Assembly: GCF_002252565.1 (NCBI RefSeq)
Contig: NZ_NPML01000002.1
Location: 62,001-126,000, forward strand
Reading direction: 5' to 3'
DNA: 64,000 nucleotides
Source of the DNA: Petroclostridium xylanilyticum
Lineage (GTDB): Bacteria > Bacillota > Clostridia > SK-Y3
Shown: positions 47,756 to 56,990 of the stretch, in pieces
Position numbering within the stretch: position 1 is the first letter of the stretch
Layout: the number at the start of each line of letters is the position of its first letter
Made by a program: the position numbers and the translations under genes
The notes under the pieces: generated by a model
Database searches by the model: none
Told to the model about the DNA's origin: nothing
What the model saw: the letters and a program-made list of their open reading frames with translations, nothing else

Positions 47756-48889
47756 ATGTTTATAAATTTAGACAGGGAAGGTACTGTGGAAAGGTTGAAG
47801 TATCTGTTAAAACAGGCAGCTGATGATGAGAATACATCGGGAGTTCTCATTCTGGCTTGTGATGCCAACGGCTTTACTCCTGAAAAGGTTGATGAAGTTT
47901 TAAAACAGTGTAAAAAAACAGTATTTGGAGGAATTTTTCCTCAGATTTTATTTGATAAAGAAATATTCGAGAAGGGAACCGTTGTTGCTGGTATCAGTCA
48001 ACCTGTAAGTACTGCGGTGATTAGAGATATCAGTGACATATCTACTGATCTGGACGCAATCATAGAACAAACTTTTGAATGGCAATCTCTTGAAAATAAA
48101 ACGATGTTTGTCTTTATGGATGGACTTAGCCAACATATCTCTGCCCTAATTGAGAGCATGTTTAATTGTTGGGGGCTTCTCCCGAATTATATTGGTGGTG
48201 GTGCCGGTTCACTGACATTTGAAAGGAAGCCCTGTGTTTTTACCGGGGAAGGATTATTAAAAGATGCGGCAGTTTTTGCCCTGGCAGATATAAAAAGCGG
48301 GGTAGGGGTTGCTCATGGCTGGAAGCCTGTGACAGGTCCACTGAAAGTAACGGAAGCAGACCGCAATACAATAATTTCACTGAACTGGCGTCCGGCATTT
48401 GAAGTATATCGGGAAACGGTGGAAAAAATATCCGGGAAATCTTTTGACAATACTGATTTCTTCCAACTGGCGAAAGGGTTTCCCTTTGGGATTGTAAAAA
48501 TGGCAGAAGAAATGGTGGTTCGAGATCCTATTGCGCTGGATGGCGGCAGGTTGATTTGTGTCGGAGAAGTTCCTTTGAATTCTTTTGTCTATATATTAAA
48601 AGGAGATAAAGACTCTTTGATTGCTGGTGCAGCCAAAGCCCGTCAATTGGCTGAAGCATCCTATTGGAAAACAGTCAATGGGAAAAAAGAAAAACCTCTA
48701 ACTACCTTTTTTGTGGACTGTGTTTCCAGGGTTCTCTTTCTCCAGTCTGATTTTAATGAAGAACTGGAAGCAGTGTATGCAGGATATCCGCTTCTGGGGG
48801 TGTTGACTATAGGGGAGATTGCTAATACGGGAAAAGATTATCTTGAATTTTATAATAAGACTTCAGTCATCGGATTGTTGGAGGATTAA
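47756..48889 (+). CDS. FIST-domain sensory protein
   Basis: The 377-aa protein contains the FIST N domain (GVLILACDANGFTPEKVDEV, FGGIFPQILFDKE, YIGGGAGSLTF) and FIST C domain (KGFPFGIVKM, LICVGEVPLNS, GYPLLGVLTIGEIAN). FIST domains bind small ligands, proposed to be amino acids, and feed signalling proteins. The stop is three bases before a PAS-GGDEF-HD-GYP gene, so the FIST protein probably controls that enzyme. AAAGGGGCG precedes the ATG. Confidence 0.9.
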   Translation: MFINLDREGTVERLKYLLKQAADDENTSGVLILACDANGFTPEKVDEVLKQCKKTVFGGIFPQILFDKEIFEKGTVVAGISQPVSTAVIRDISDISTDLDAIIEQTFEWQSLENKTMFVFMDGLSQHISALIESMFNCWGLLPNYIGGGAGSLTFERKPCVFTGEGLLKDAAVFALADIKSGVGVAHGWKPVTGPLKVTEADRNTIISLNWRPAFEVYRETVEKISGKSFDNTDFFQLAKGFPFGIVKMAEEMVVRDPIALDGGRLICVGEVPLNSFVYILKGDKDSLIAGAAKARQLAEASYWKTVNGKKEKPLTTFFVDCVSRVLFLQSDFNEELEAVYAGYPLLGVLTIGEIANTGKDYLEFYNKTSVIGLLED

Positions 48890-48891
48890 AA

Positions 48892-51144
48892 ATGGATTAT
48901 ACAATATGGAGTCAAATTCTGCTCGAATTAGCTCTTTGTGTCAGTGGCGAGCAGGAACTGGACAAGCTGGTGAAAAAGGCCGCATCTGCATTTTTGAGAA
49001 AACTGAACTGCACCCATGTCAGTGTTTTACAATACAAAAATAATCGTTTGGAAACTATCTATGTTGTGCCACGGATAATCCTTAAAAATCCTGTTTATCA
49101 TGAGCTTATTGGAGAATTTGAAAGAAAATTGTTACAAGAAGAGGACAAAAACGTCATAGTAATAAAAAAGGATTTAAATTACTATGGGTTCCCACTGAGA
49201 AACTTCGGACTGCTCTTATTAGGGAGGAACGTTCCTATTGAAGAAATGTTTCTAAAAGAGCTTCTACCTATTACTAATATGTTGGCACAAAACTGTTTTG
49301 CTAATCTTGATGCCGCTATGAAACGTCAAGCTATAGAGGCCGAATTGAAAAAGGAGCGTCATTTACTGAGAGTAATTATAGACACTATTCCGGATTTGAT
49401 TTTTTACAAGGACCAAAATGGGGTTTATAAAGTAGCAAATGAGGCCGCGGGAAAGTTCCTATCTCTTTTACCGGAAGAAATAAACGGGCGTACTGACTGG
49501 GATCTTTATAATGAAGCTGAAGCAAACAAACACAGGAAACTTGATCATAAGGTTATGGAATCAGGCAGCGTTCAGCGCTATGAAGAGTGGGTTAAACGTC
49601 ATGATGGTAGTCTGGTTCCTTTTGAAACGATTAAGGTTCCTGTTTATGATGCGGAGGGCAGATGCGCAGGTACAGTTGCTGTTTCAAGAGATATCTCAGA
49701 ACGCGTGGAAGTCGATAAAAAAATTCAAACTGAAAAGAAATGGCTGGAAGTTTTGTTTAAAAACTCAACAGATGCCATAGTCCGCATTGACCATAATTAT
49801 TGTATAGAGGAAATTAATTATAGTTTTTATAAGCTTTTTGGGTATAAATTGGAAGAAATAAAAGGAAAAAATCTTGACTACGTCCTTGATATGGAAAAAG
49901 AAAACACTGCCAACAGGTATTATACAAAAACTTTATTATCGGGAAAGGAAATTATAGTAGAAGGCACACACTATACTAAAGAAGGATTGCCTGTTGAAGT
50001 TATAATAAGAGGCTTTCCCATTATTATTGATGGTGAATTGCTTGGTGCTTATGTGATTTATAGCGACATCACAGAGCACAAACGTTATGAAGAACAGTTG
50101 AAATACTTGAGTTTGCGCGATCAGCTTACCGGCCTTTACAACCGCAGGTTTATTGAAGAAGAAATAAAGAGGCTGGATACGCCGAGTCAACTGCCAATAT
50201 CCGTAATCATGGGCGACCTCAATGGCCTGAAGTTGGCTAATGACGCATTCGGGCACCAGGAGGGCGACAGGCTGCTGATAAAGACTGCGGAACTAATCAA
50301 AAATTCCTGCCGCCGGGAGGATCTTATTGCCCGGTGGGGCGGGGACGAATTCGTTATCCTTTTGCCTCAGACCGATATAAAAACGGCTGGGGAAATTACC
50401 CGGCGGATCAAAGAAAAATGCGATTCCCAGAAGGACGGTCCCGTACAGGTGAGCATTGCCCTTGGCTATGCCGCAAAAAGCAGAGCCGAAGAAAACATCT
50501 GGCAGGTATTGAAAGAAGCCGAGGACTGGATGTACCGCAATAAGCTTTTGCATGCCAAAAGCTACAGAAATGCCGTTATATCTTCCCTGAAGGCTACCCT
50601 TTTCGAAAAGAGCATGGAAACGGAAGAACACGCAGAACGGTTGAAAGAAATGTGCAGAAGGATTGGTGAGAGTATGGGCCTACCCCCCAAACAACTGGAC
50701 GAGCTGGAACTTTTAGCGATACTCCACGACATCGGTAAGGTGGCGATTAAGGAAAGCATATTGATGAAGCCGAGGCCTTTAACCGAGGAAGAATGGGTAC
50801 AAATGAGAAAACACCCTGAAATAGGATACAGGATTGCCCAGACGGTGCCGGAACTTGCCCCTATTGCCGAACATATCCTCTCCCATCATGAGCGATGGGA
50901 CGGCAAAGGTTATCCCCAAGGGCTGATGGGGCAGGAAATTCCATTGTTATCACGAATTCTGGCGGTTGCTGATGCCTTTGATGCCATGACAAATGACAGG
51001 ACATATCGGAAGGCAATGAGCAGGGAGGAAGCAATAGCTGAAATAAAAAGAAATGCGGGGACGCAGTTTGACCCGGAGGTAGTAAGTGCTTTTATTGAAA
51101 GCTGCTGCTACAGTGATAAAAATTTTCATGAAGGTCAGTATTAG
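48892..51144 (+). CDS. GAF-like/PAS/PAS/GGDEF/HD-GYP c-di-GMP signalling protein
   Basis: This 750-aa soluble protein has a GAF-like N-terminal part (1-150), two PAS domains (about 160-275 and 285-405; IPDLIFYKDQNGVYKVANEA, DITEHKRYEEQL), and a GGDEF domain with intact GGDEF near residue 483 and an RxxD inhibitory site (RRED) five residues before it. An HD-GYP domain has LHDIGK near 613 and HHERWDGKGYP near 665. It could synthesise and hydrolyse c-di-GMP. TTGGAGGATTAAAAATG gives the start. Codon use becomes more GC-rich after about 50100, which may mean the GGDEF-HD-GYP half has a different origin. Confidence 0.92.
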   Translation: MDYTIWSQILLELALCVSGEQELDKLVKKAASAFLRKLNCTHVSVLQYKNNRLETIYVVPRIILKNPVYHELIGEFERKLLQEEDKNVIVIKKDLNYYGFPLRNFGLLLLGRNVPIEEMFLKELLPITNMLAQNCFANLDAAMKRQAIEAELKKERHLLRVIIDTIPDLIFYKDQNGVYKVANEAAGKFLSLLPEEINGRTDWDLYNEAEANKHRKLDHKVMESGSVQRYEEWVKRHDGSLVPFETIKVPVYDAEGRCAGTVAVSRDISERVEVDKKIQTEKKWLEVLFKNSTDAIVRIDHNYCIEEINYSFYKLFGYKLEEIKGKNLDYVLDMEKENTANRYYTKTLLSGKEIIVEGTHYTKEGLPVEVIIRGFPIIIDGELLGAYVIYSDITEHKRYEEQLKYLSLRDQLTGLYNRRFIEEEIKRLDTPSQLPISVIMGDLNGLKLANDAFGHQEGDRLLIKTAELIKNSCRREDLIARWGGDEFVILLPQTDIKTAGEITRRIKEKCDSQKDGPVQVSIALGYAAKSRAEENIWQVLKEAEDWMYRNKLLHAKSYRNAVISSLKATLFEKSMETEEHAERLKEMCRRIGESMGLPPKQLDELELLAILHDIGKVAIKESILMKPRPLTEEEWVQMRKHPEIGYRIAQTVPELAPIAEHILSHHERWDGKGYPQGLMGQEIPLLSRILAVADAFDAMTNDRTYRKAMSREEAIAEIKRNAGTQFDPEVVSAFIESCCYSDKNFHEGQY

Positions 51145-51148
51145 ACAA

Positions 51149-51244
51149 GACCTTAGCTTACTGAAGCAAGTTATTGTCACAACCGGTGAAATAAGTGATT
51201 CCAGCGAAGAACTTTCCGCTGCCGCGGAAGAAATAAATGCTTAG
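51149..51244 (+). pseudogene. Fragment of a chemoreceptor signalling domain
   Basis: Directly after the HD-GYP gene a 31-codon frame reads DLSLLKQVIVTTGEISDSSE and ELSAAAEEINA, then TAG. This resembles the methylation-helix region of an MCP. There is no start or ribosome site; it is a remnant. Confidence 0.5.
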
Positions 51245-51379
51245 GGGTTGGTTTAGAAGATACTTAGTACAGATCTTATTTGACTTAGATTAGTTTAGTT
51301 TAAGATAATACATTTTCAAATTTAAATGAGAAATGGTAAAAATATATGGATAACATATTCAAGAAATGAGGTTGTTTCA

Positions 51380-51880
51380 ATGATAAAAGCGGAGAAAATT
51401 AGTGATTTATCAAAAGAAGAGTTGTTGGAACTGAATAAAATATTTGCAAAAAACTGGCTTGCTCATGATGGTCTATGGTTCCAATCTATAGAAGAAAAGC
51501 ACGGCATGGATATGGCGATTGATACTGATATGGATAGGGAGGCGTGGAGAAGGTCCACGGTTATTGAAGCAAGACGGTTACCGGTACAAAAGCAAGTGTT
51601 GACAGGCATCAGCAAAGTCAGCAAGAATCCTTTGCCACACCCGCAGGGCTATGGCAAGCCCCTTGGTAATAAAGGCGGCAACAATTTGACGGGCTTCTTT
51701 AAAATCAGGTACAGGGACATCGGCATTCGGGTTGTTTACTCCCTGGCTTTGGAAACAAGCTGCATGAATATATTGATTATATCCGAACGGGATGACAACT
51801 ACTGCTATAATATGGCGGCAAGGCTCTATGAAAAGTATGGAGATAGAGTTTTTGAAGATATCTTTGAAACACTGGAATAA
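51380..51880 (+). CDS. Chimeric ORF: DUF6125-like N-terminus joined to a RelE-type toxin C-terminus
   Basis: Residues 1-60 (SKEELLELNKIFAKNWLAHD, EEKHGMDMAIDTDMDREAWR) fit the start of DUF6125-like clostridial proteins. From about residue 67 the sequence is a RelE/ParE-type mRNA interferase (ISKVSKNPLPHPQGYGKPLG, GGNNLTGFFKIRYRDIGIRV, LIISERDDNYCYNMAARLY). The join is in frame near TVIEARRLPVQKQV. Both partners are incomplete, and no antitoxin is adjacent. A ribosome site (GAGGTTG) is present, so a protein could be made. Confidence 0.65.
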   Translation: MIKAEKISDLSKEELLELNKIFAKNWLAHDGLWFQSIEEKHGMDMAIDTDMDREAWRRSTVIEARRLPVQKQVLTGISKVSKNPLPHPQGYGKPLGNKGGNNLTGFFKIRYRDIGIRVVYSLALETSCMNILIISERDDNYCYNMAARLYEKYGDRVFEDIFETLE

Positions 51881-51944
51881 GAAGCAACTGAGTATATGGG
51901 TGCGGTTTACAATGAGAGGTTCCTGTATGATAGCCTGTTAAGGC

Positions 51945-52037
51945 GCCAGCCGCCCATCTCCCTCTATGCTCGAACTTCATAGCCATACTTCGAGGGGGTG
52001 GGGGCTGGCCCCATCGGCTGGCTAAATCATAGAGGGG
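51945..52037. other. GC-rich, highly self-complementary island
   Basis: GCCAGCCG (51945-51952) pairs with CGGCTGGC (52015-52022) or, through GCCAGCC, with GGCTGGC near 52003. CCCTCTATG (51960-51968) pairs with CATAGAGGG (52028-52036). CTCGAA pairs with TTCGAG, and GGGGC with GCCCC. Some pairings cross (pseudoknot) and some are exclusive. It stands out from the AT-rich flanks and from any gene. Confidence 0.6.
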
Positions 52038-52047
52038 CAAAATTTAA

Positions 52048-52272
52048 TTATAAAAAGGTCCATTTTTCACTTGACAAATACACATCTTCCAAAACAAGAG
52101 ATGAATCGCAACAATGGGAACTATTAGCTGCATCAATTTCTTCACTACAAAATATCTTGTTTTTTTCAACAAGCAAAATTCTTAAACAGCTTATGCCGAA
52201 TTCTATTTTAAAATCTGAAAGTTTTTCCATGAAATTAATTGTTGGGTTGTTATTGTCGAAATATGTAATCAT
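52048..52272 (-). CDS. Hypothetical short protein (74 aa)
   Basis: ATG at 52272 is preceded by AAGAGGTATG. The product (MITYFDNNNPTINFMEKLSD, FGISCLRILLVEKNKIF, ending ending in SSEKWTFL) has mixed character and no recognised family. It is the only coding-like frame in 51881-52463. It could be a fragment. Confidence 0.35.
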   Translation of the reverse strand: MITYFDNNNPTINFMEKLSDFKIEFGISCLRILLVEKNKIFCSEEIDAANSSHCCDSSLVLEDVYLSSEKWTFL

Positions 52273-52463
52273 ATCATACCTCTTACAGTATAAATGTATA
52301 TAAAACGGTTGATATTAGTATTGTATATAATTCTATTAGTACAATTCCATGCAACAATATTGGTATTTTGTTACTTGCATTATTATTCAACAAAAATATT
52401 TATTCGACAAAAAAAAGGTTTTTCCTTCTAAAAAACAAAAAATATTGGCAGTTCTTCTGCTAT

Positions 52464-53024
52464 TCAAAACTGGACAATAGAATATAACTCATCTTTTTGG
52501 TCCTGGTTTACTCCTATATAACGAAGGGTGATATATTGGGAACTGTGGTTGAAAGTGTCCATAATAAGTCCGATGTTATATTTGGAAGCTTTATATGTCC
52601 AGTAGCCCCAGGTTTTCCGAAGGCTATGCGTCCCAAAATTCTCAATGCCTAAAATATCAGCTGCATCCTTTAATATGCGGTAAGCCTGGACCCTTCCTAT
52701 GTGGCTGCCTTTTTTACTTGGGAATAGGAAACTGTTATAGTCCAGATGCGTGATCTTCAAATAATCCTGGATGTCTTTACGCAAAGTGCTGTTAAGCTTA
52801 ATCTTTTTTTCTTTTGCTGTTTTCTTCTCCTTTAAAACAAAATAATCACGGAACTGTCCGTTTTCGTTTAGAATATCCCCGACCCTTACAGAAAGGATGT
52901 CACTTATCCTTAACCCTGTATTAAGGCCAAACTTGAATAATAAACCATATTTAGGGTTTTTCCCGTTTAAAAATTGGTACATTTGCTTTATTTTCGTTTT
53001 ATCCCTTATTGGTTCTACGGTCAT
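52464..53024 (-). CDS. Tyrosine recombinase/integrase, catalytic domain only
   Basis: This 186-aa XerC/D-type recombinase lacks the N-terminal core-binding domain. Catalytic residues are visible: Arg in FGLNTGLRISDILS, H-x-x-R in THSLRKTWGYWT, His in DTFNHSSQ and the nucleophile Tyr in ITLRYIGVNQ. ATG 53024 follows GAGGAGA; a longer frame to 53081 enters an inverted repeat and is rejected. A perfect 17-bp inverted repeat lies 19 bases upstream. It may recombine a local element or an invertible segment; no attachment pair was identified. Confidence 0.9.
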   Translation of the reverse strand: MTVEPIRDKTKIKQMYQFLNGKNPKYGLLFKFGLNTGLRISDILSVRVGDILNENGQFRDYFVLKEKKTAKEKKIKLNSTLRKDIQDYLKITHLDYNSFLFPSKKGSHIGRVQAYRILKDAADILGIENFGTHSLRKTWGYWTYKASKYNIGLIMDTFNHSSQYITLRYIGVNQDQKDELYSIVQF

Positions 53025-53042
53025 AAAAAAATCTCCTCTCGC

Positions 53043-53082
53043 AATGTATTGTTTTATAAATATTATTATAAAACAATACATT
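53043..53082. promoter_or_regulatory. Perfect 17-bp inverted repeat upstream of the recombinase
   Basis: AATGTATTGTTTTATAA (53043-53059) and its exact complement (53066-53082) are separated by ATATTA. The position at the recombinase promoter suggests an operator or a recombination core site. Confidence 0.75.
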
Positions 53083-53134
53083 AAAAATACAAGTATATAC
53101 TCAATATTTTTAAATAGTAACTATAAGATTTACT

Positions 53135-53150
53135 TAAATAGCGCTATTTA
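53135..53150. promoter_or_regulatory. 16-bp perfect palindrome upstream of the chemosensory operon
   Basis: TAAATAGCGCTATTTA, centred 73 bases before the first receptor gene. A further GTAAC/GTTAC inverted pair lies at 53164-53187. It is a candidate operator for the operon or for the divergent recombinase. Confidence 0.5.
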
Positions 53151-53214
53151 TATTAATATTTAGGTAACAAAACACCAATAATGTTACTTTAATCTTTTTA
53201 GTAGGAGGGTTAAC

Positions 53215-55206
53215 ATGGAGTACGAAAAAATTAAAACAGTCAGGAATCCAAGTTTAAAAACAAGCCAGCAGTTTGTGCCTGCCAAACCAAAAGACGATAA
53301 GGGCTTTGAATTCAAGAAACCGTTGAATCTGCCTGAAGTAAATCACCAAATGCAGCAGGACAATAATATGGATTTTGCCAGGAAAAAAGCACAGCGGCAG
53401 GAGATACAAAAGAACTCAATTGTTGAAAGGCTTGCTGTAGTGACTGCCCAGACTTCAAGCGCAATCAACCAGTCAATGGCAAACCTGAATGAGTTGCAGG
53501 TTGCCGTTCAGGAAATGGCTGCTGCAGCTGAAGAAGCTTCTAATGCAAGCAGCCAGTCTTTGAAAGCTGTCACAAAGATTGAAACCAATTCAAAATTGTT
53601 TGAAGAAAAGAGTGTGAATTTATCTTCAGTATTTGGAAAACTGCAGGAACTCATTAATGACGCCAATGATAATATTAGTGCGATGATTAATGCTATAAAC
53701 CTTGCGGGTAAAGTCAGCAAGGATTCAGTTGAAAATGTTACGCAGCTTGAAAGCCTTGCCGAGAGTATCGGCAAGACAGTGGAAGCTGTAATGGAGGTAG
53801 CAGACCAGACCAACCTGCTCGCGTTAAATGCAGCCATAGAAGCTGCAAGGGCAGGCAAATACGGAAGAGGCTTTGCAGTGGTCGCAGATGAAGTAAGGAC
53901 ACTGGCTGAAGTTACAAACAAATCAGCAATTGAGATAAATGATGTGATAAAGCAGATACAGGAGGATGTCAAAACTGTTGCAAACGACATTGCAAAGGCC
54001 GGGGAAATGTCCGACAAACAGGTTAAAGATGCGGAAATTGTAACCAAAGAACTGGTTGAAACCAGGAAAGATGTAGCAGAACTCATAAAACTTGTAAATG
54101 AAATAGTAGTTTTAGCTAAAGATACTTTGAATGCAGCAACCGAGGTTAAAGGAGGCAGCCAGCAAATCCAGGCCGCAGCGCAGGAGGCTGCATCGGCAAC
54201 CGAAGAAAGCAACGCATCCCTTATCGAACAATCGAGGGCGTTTAATGAAATATCCAATGCAGCAACTGCTTTGGCAGATATGGCTGAAGAAATCAAGATG
54301 GTTTCTGTGACAAAGAGGAATGCGGAAGAGCTGGCAACCGCAGCAATGGAAATATCATCCATGGTTGAGGAGTCAAACAAGGCTGCAGCACAGATTTCCA
54401 TGGCTCTGGAGCAGATAATGACTGCTGCTGAAGAGCAGTCTGCCGCATGTGAACAGTCCCAGAAGGGAGCGAAACAGGTTGAAGCACAGTCTGCAAATAT
54501 TGAACAGAAACTTGAGTTCATAAACAAGAAAGTCGATGAACTGCAAGCAAGGCTTGAAAAGAACAAGTCGGAAGTAGAGGCACTTATCAAGGGTATAAAC
54601 GAAGGGAGTGCCCAGAACAGCAAATCACTGGAAAATGTCAGGGTATTGTCAAAAAGGATGCGGAAAATTGATAAAATCGTTGACTCGATTACCAATGTGA
54701 CTACAAAGATAGACCTTCTCTCGCTGAACGGCTCGATAGAAGCAGCACGGAGCGGCAAGTATGGTAAAGGATTTGCAGTGGTTGCGGGAGATATAAAACA
54801 GTTGGCAGAACAATCAGCGCAAGCAGTTGAGAATATAAAGGACATGATAAAGGATGTGGATGACCAGATTGGCGTAGTTGCCGGCGATGTCCAGGGTGCA
54901 GTACAGAAATCGCTCCAGGAAGTGGAAAAAGCTTCGAAAACAACGCAATTGCTTGAAAACATCAAAAACGACATGGGAGATGTGAAAACGGATACAGGTA
55001 GACTCCTGTCAATGGCAAAGGAAAATAAGGACTATATCAAAGAGGTTGTGGCTGGAATCACTCAAATTGCCAACGGGGCAGAACAGGCTTCACAGGCAGC
55101 CCAGAATGCTTCCACCCAGGCCCAGGAACAGTCAAAAGCGCTTGAACAGATTGCCGTTGCAAACCAGCAGATTGTTTCAATGTCTGAAGAATTAAGGAAT
55201 TTATAA
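53215..55206 (+). CDS. Soluble chemoreceptor with two MCP signalling tips
   Basis: The 663-aa protein has no membrane helix or sensor domain, only a charged N-terminal 80 residues and long coiled coils. It carries two receptor hairpin tips: [18 protein letters not shown] near residue 198 and [18 protein letters not shown] near 499, each followed by YG-x-GFAVVA. A normal MCP has one tip. The second tip is less canonical (Ser/Gly replacing Ala/Ala). AGGAGGG precedes the ATG. It heads the chemosensory operon and probably organises a cytoplasmic array. Confidence 0.92.
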   Translation: MEYEKIKTVRNPSLKTSQQFVPAKPKDDKGFEFKKPLNLPEVNHQMQQDNNMDFARKKAQRQEIQKNSIVERLAVVTAQTSSAINQSMANLNELQVAVQEMAAAAEEASNASSQSLKAVTKIETNSKLFEEKSVNLSSVFGKLQELINDANDNISAMINAINLAGKVSKDSVENVTQLESLAESIGKTVEAVMEVADQTNLLALNAAIEAARAGKYGRGFAVVADEVRTLAEVTNKSAIEINDVIKQIQEDVKTVANDIAKAGEMSDKQVKDAEIVTKELVETRKDVAELIKLVNEIVVLAKDTLNAATEVKGGSQQIQAAAQEAASATEESNASLIEQSRAFNEISNAATALADMAEEIKMVSVTKRNAEELATAAMEISSMVEESNKAAAQISMALEQIMTAAEEQSAACEQSQKGAKQVEAQSANIEQKLEFINKKVDELQARLEKNKSEVEALIKGINEGSAQNSKSLENVRVLSKRMRKIDKIVDSITNVTTKIDLLSLNGSIEAARSGKYGKGFAVVAGDIKQLAEQSAQAVENIKDMIKDVDDQIGVVAGDVQGAVQKSLQEVEKASKTTQLLENIKNDMGDVKTDTGRLLSMAKENKDYIKEVVAGITQIANGAEQASQAAQNASTQAQEQSKALEQIAVANQQIVSMSEELRNL

Positions 55207-55219
55207 AGGGGGGTTGGTT

Positions 55220-55759
55220 ATGGCGGAAAAGATGATGGAAGAAAGCAATGCTATGGTGCAGCTTGATGAAGAAGACGAGGAACTCCTTGATGAGACGCAG
55301 CTGGTAATATTCAAACTGGGAGACGAAGAATATGGCGTAAATATAATGCAGGTAAAGGAAATTATCAGGATGGCTGCCATAAATAAGGTGCCACAGGTTC
55401 CCCAGTTTGTAGAAGGCATAATCAGTTTAAGAGGTGAAATCCTGCCTATAATAGACCTGCGTGAAAAATTCGGGATTCCCAAAAAAGAGAAGGGAAGGTC
55501 TACACGGATACTCGTAATAAACCTTGACAGCACCACCATCGGCGGGATTGTGGATGAAGTGACAGAAGTATTGAGGATACAGAACTCTGCCATAAAACCG
55601 TCTCCACAAGTTATAAAAGGCATGAATTCCGATTATCTGCTGGGTATTGGCCAGATTGGCGGAAGGATCATCATTTTGCTTGACATGGCACGGATCCTTA
55701 ATACAAGTGAAGTGATAAGGATAAAGGAAATTGCAGAAGAACTGAATAAAAATGCATAA
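55220..55759 (+). CDS. cheW: CheW coupling protein
   Basis: The 179-aa protein has a short acidic N-terminus (EEDEELLDE), then a CheW domain (LVIFKLGDEEYGVNIMQVKE, FVEGIISLRGEILPIIDLRE, GIVDEVTEVLRI). It links receptors to the CheA kinase in the cytoplasm. ATG 55220 follows AAAGGGGGG; the TTG at 55214 is less likely. It lies 13 bases after the receptor gene and 18 before cheB. Confidence 0.95.
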   Translation: MAEKMMEESNAMVQLDEEDEELLDETQLVIFKLGDEEYGVNIMQVKEIIRMAAINKVPQVPQFVEGIISLRGEILPIIDLREKFGIPKKEKGRSTRILVINLDSTTIGGIVDEVTEVLRIQNSAIKPSPQVIKGMNSDYLLGIGQIGGRIIILLDMARILNTSEVIRIKEIAEELNKNA

Positions 55760-55777
55760 GCTTAAAGGGGGTTTAGG

Positions 55778-56809
55778 ATGGTAAGGGCCTTAATAGCTGA
55801 CGATTCATTGTTTATGCGCAGGGCAATCTCACGCATGCTTGCTTCCAGCCAGGAAATTGAAATTGCAGGTTTTGCGGCAAATGGAAAGGAGGCTTTGGAA
55901 AAAACAATAGAATTAAAGCCAGATGTTGTTACCATGGATGTCGAAATGCCTGTGATGGATGGCATAGAAGCACTTGGGAAGATTATGGAGATATGCCCTA
56001 CTCCTGTTGTCATGATCAGCACAATGACAAAAAGGGGGGCAGAGGTTACTTTAAAAGCCCTTTCGATGGGTGCTGTGGATTTTGTGGAGAAACCTTCATC
56101 ATACTCCAGCGAGCTTGAGGAACAGCGTAAAGCGATTATTTATAAAGTGTTGAATGCCGCAAGGGCTAATGTCAGGGTAAAGCGGACAGAAGGGAATATT
56201 TATATACCACCGAAGACAGTGAGGCCAGGTTTCAAAGCTGAAGCAGTTATAATAGGCGTCTCGACAGGCGGACCTAAAACATTGCATGAGATAGTGCCAA
56301 AACTACCTTCCAACCTGGGGGTACCTGTGTTTATAGTACAGCATATGCCTGCCTTGTTTACTGGTAATTTTGCTGCAGAACTTGACCGTGTAAGCAATAT
56401 TAAAGTAAAAGAAGCCCGTGATGGAGAACCGGTTATGCCAAATACTGTATACATCGCACCGGGTGGGAGGCAAATGGAGATATTCAGAACCTTGACGGCG
56501 AAAATCGCCGTCAAGGTTACTGATGGGCCGGAAGATGCCCTGTATAAACCATGTGTAGATATTACCGCTTTTTCTGTAGCAGAAACCTATAAAGCTGGTA
56601 CACTCGGGGTCATGCTTACAGGAATGGGAAATGACGGGGCAAGGGCGTTTGGATATATAAAAAAGTGCGGGGGCATCAACATTGTGGAAGCTGAAAGTAC
56701 TGCCGTAATTTTCGGCATGCCAAAAGTGGTTTTGGATTCCGGAAATGCGGATTTTGTGCTTCCTTCATTTAAAATTGCGGAAAAAATCAAAGAACTTGCA
56801 TATGCATAA
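55778..56809 (+). CDS. cheB: CheB receptor methylesterase/deamidase
   Basis: The 343-aa protein has an N-terminal receiver (phospho-Asp in VVTMDVEMPVMDG near residue 54) and a C-terminal esterase with the catalytic triad: Ser in GVSTGGPKTL near 163, His in VQHMPALFTGNF near 188, Asp in GMGNDGARA near 285. It removes methyl groups from receptor glutamates. AAAGGGGG precedes the ATG. Confidence 0.96.
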   Translation: MVRALIADDSLFMRRAISRMLASSQEIEIAGFAANGKEALEKTIELKPDVVTMDVEMPVMDGIEALGKIMEICPTPVVMISTMTKRGAEVTLKALSMGAVDFVEKPSSYSSELEEQRKAIIYKVLNAARANVRVKRTEGNIYIPPKTVRPGFKAEAVIIGVSTGGPKTLHEIVPKLPSNLGVPVFIVQHMPALFTGNFAAELDRVSNIKVKEARDGEPVMPNTVYIAPGGRQMEIFRTLTAKIAVKVTDGPEDALYKPCVDITAFSVAETYKAGTLGVMLTGMGNDGARAFGYIKKCGGINIVEAESTAVIFGMPKVVLDSGNADFVLPSFKIAEKIKELAYA

Positions 56810-56851
56810 ATGCGGTGCAGGCTTATTTAAAGGGTTCTTGCGGTTTATACA

Positions 56852-56945
56852 TGTCCAACTTTGAAATTAAAAATAATAACGCAGTTGGACTCCTATATCA
56901 AGCCAGCCTTGTAGTTAGTGTTAATTTTTAACTTCAAGTTTGGCT
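56852..56945 (+). other. Inverted-repeat spacer between cheB and cheA
   Basis: GTCCAACT...AGTTGGAC (8 bp) forms one hairpin. A second segment (GTTAATTTTTAACTTCAAG) resembles the inverse of the first (CTTTGAAATTAAAAATAA). At 181 bases (cheB stop to cheA start) this is the only sizeable gap in the operon. It may tune downstream expression. Confidence 0.45.
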
Positions 56946-56990
56946 GTCTATACTTCAAAGGATAAATAGAAATTGGAAGGAGGATGGGGA

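Noticed and set aside
51945-52037. HDV-like ribozyme
   Set aside because: A GGCTAA joint and crossed helices are present, but helix order and spacing do not match the nested double pseudoknot.
53508-54974. Long 488-aa frame on the minus strand
   Set aside because: It is the shadow of the coiled-coil receptor gene; Ser/Ala-rich composition and no ribosome site.
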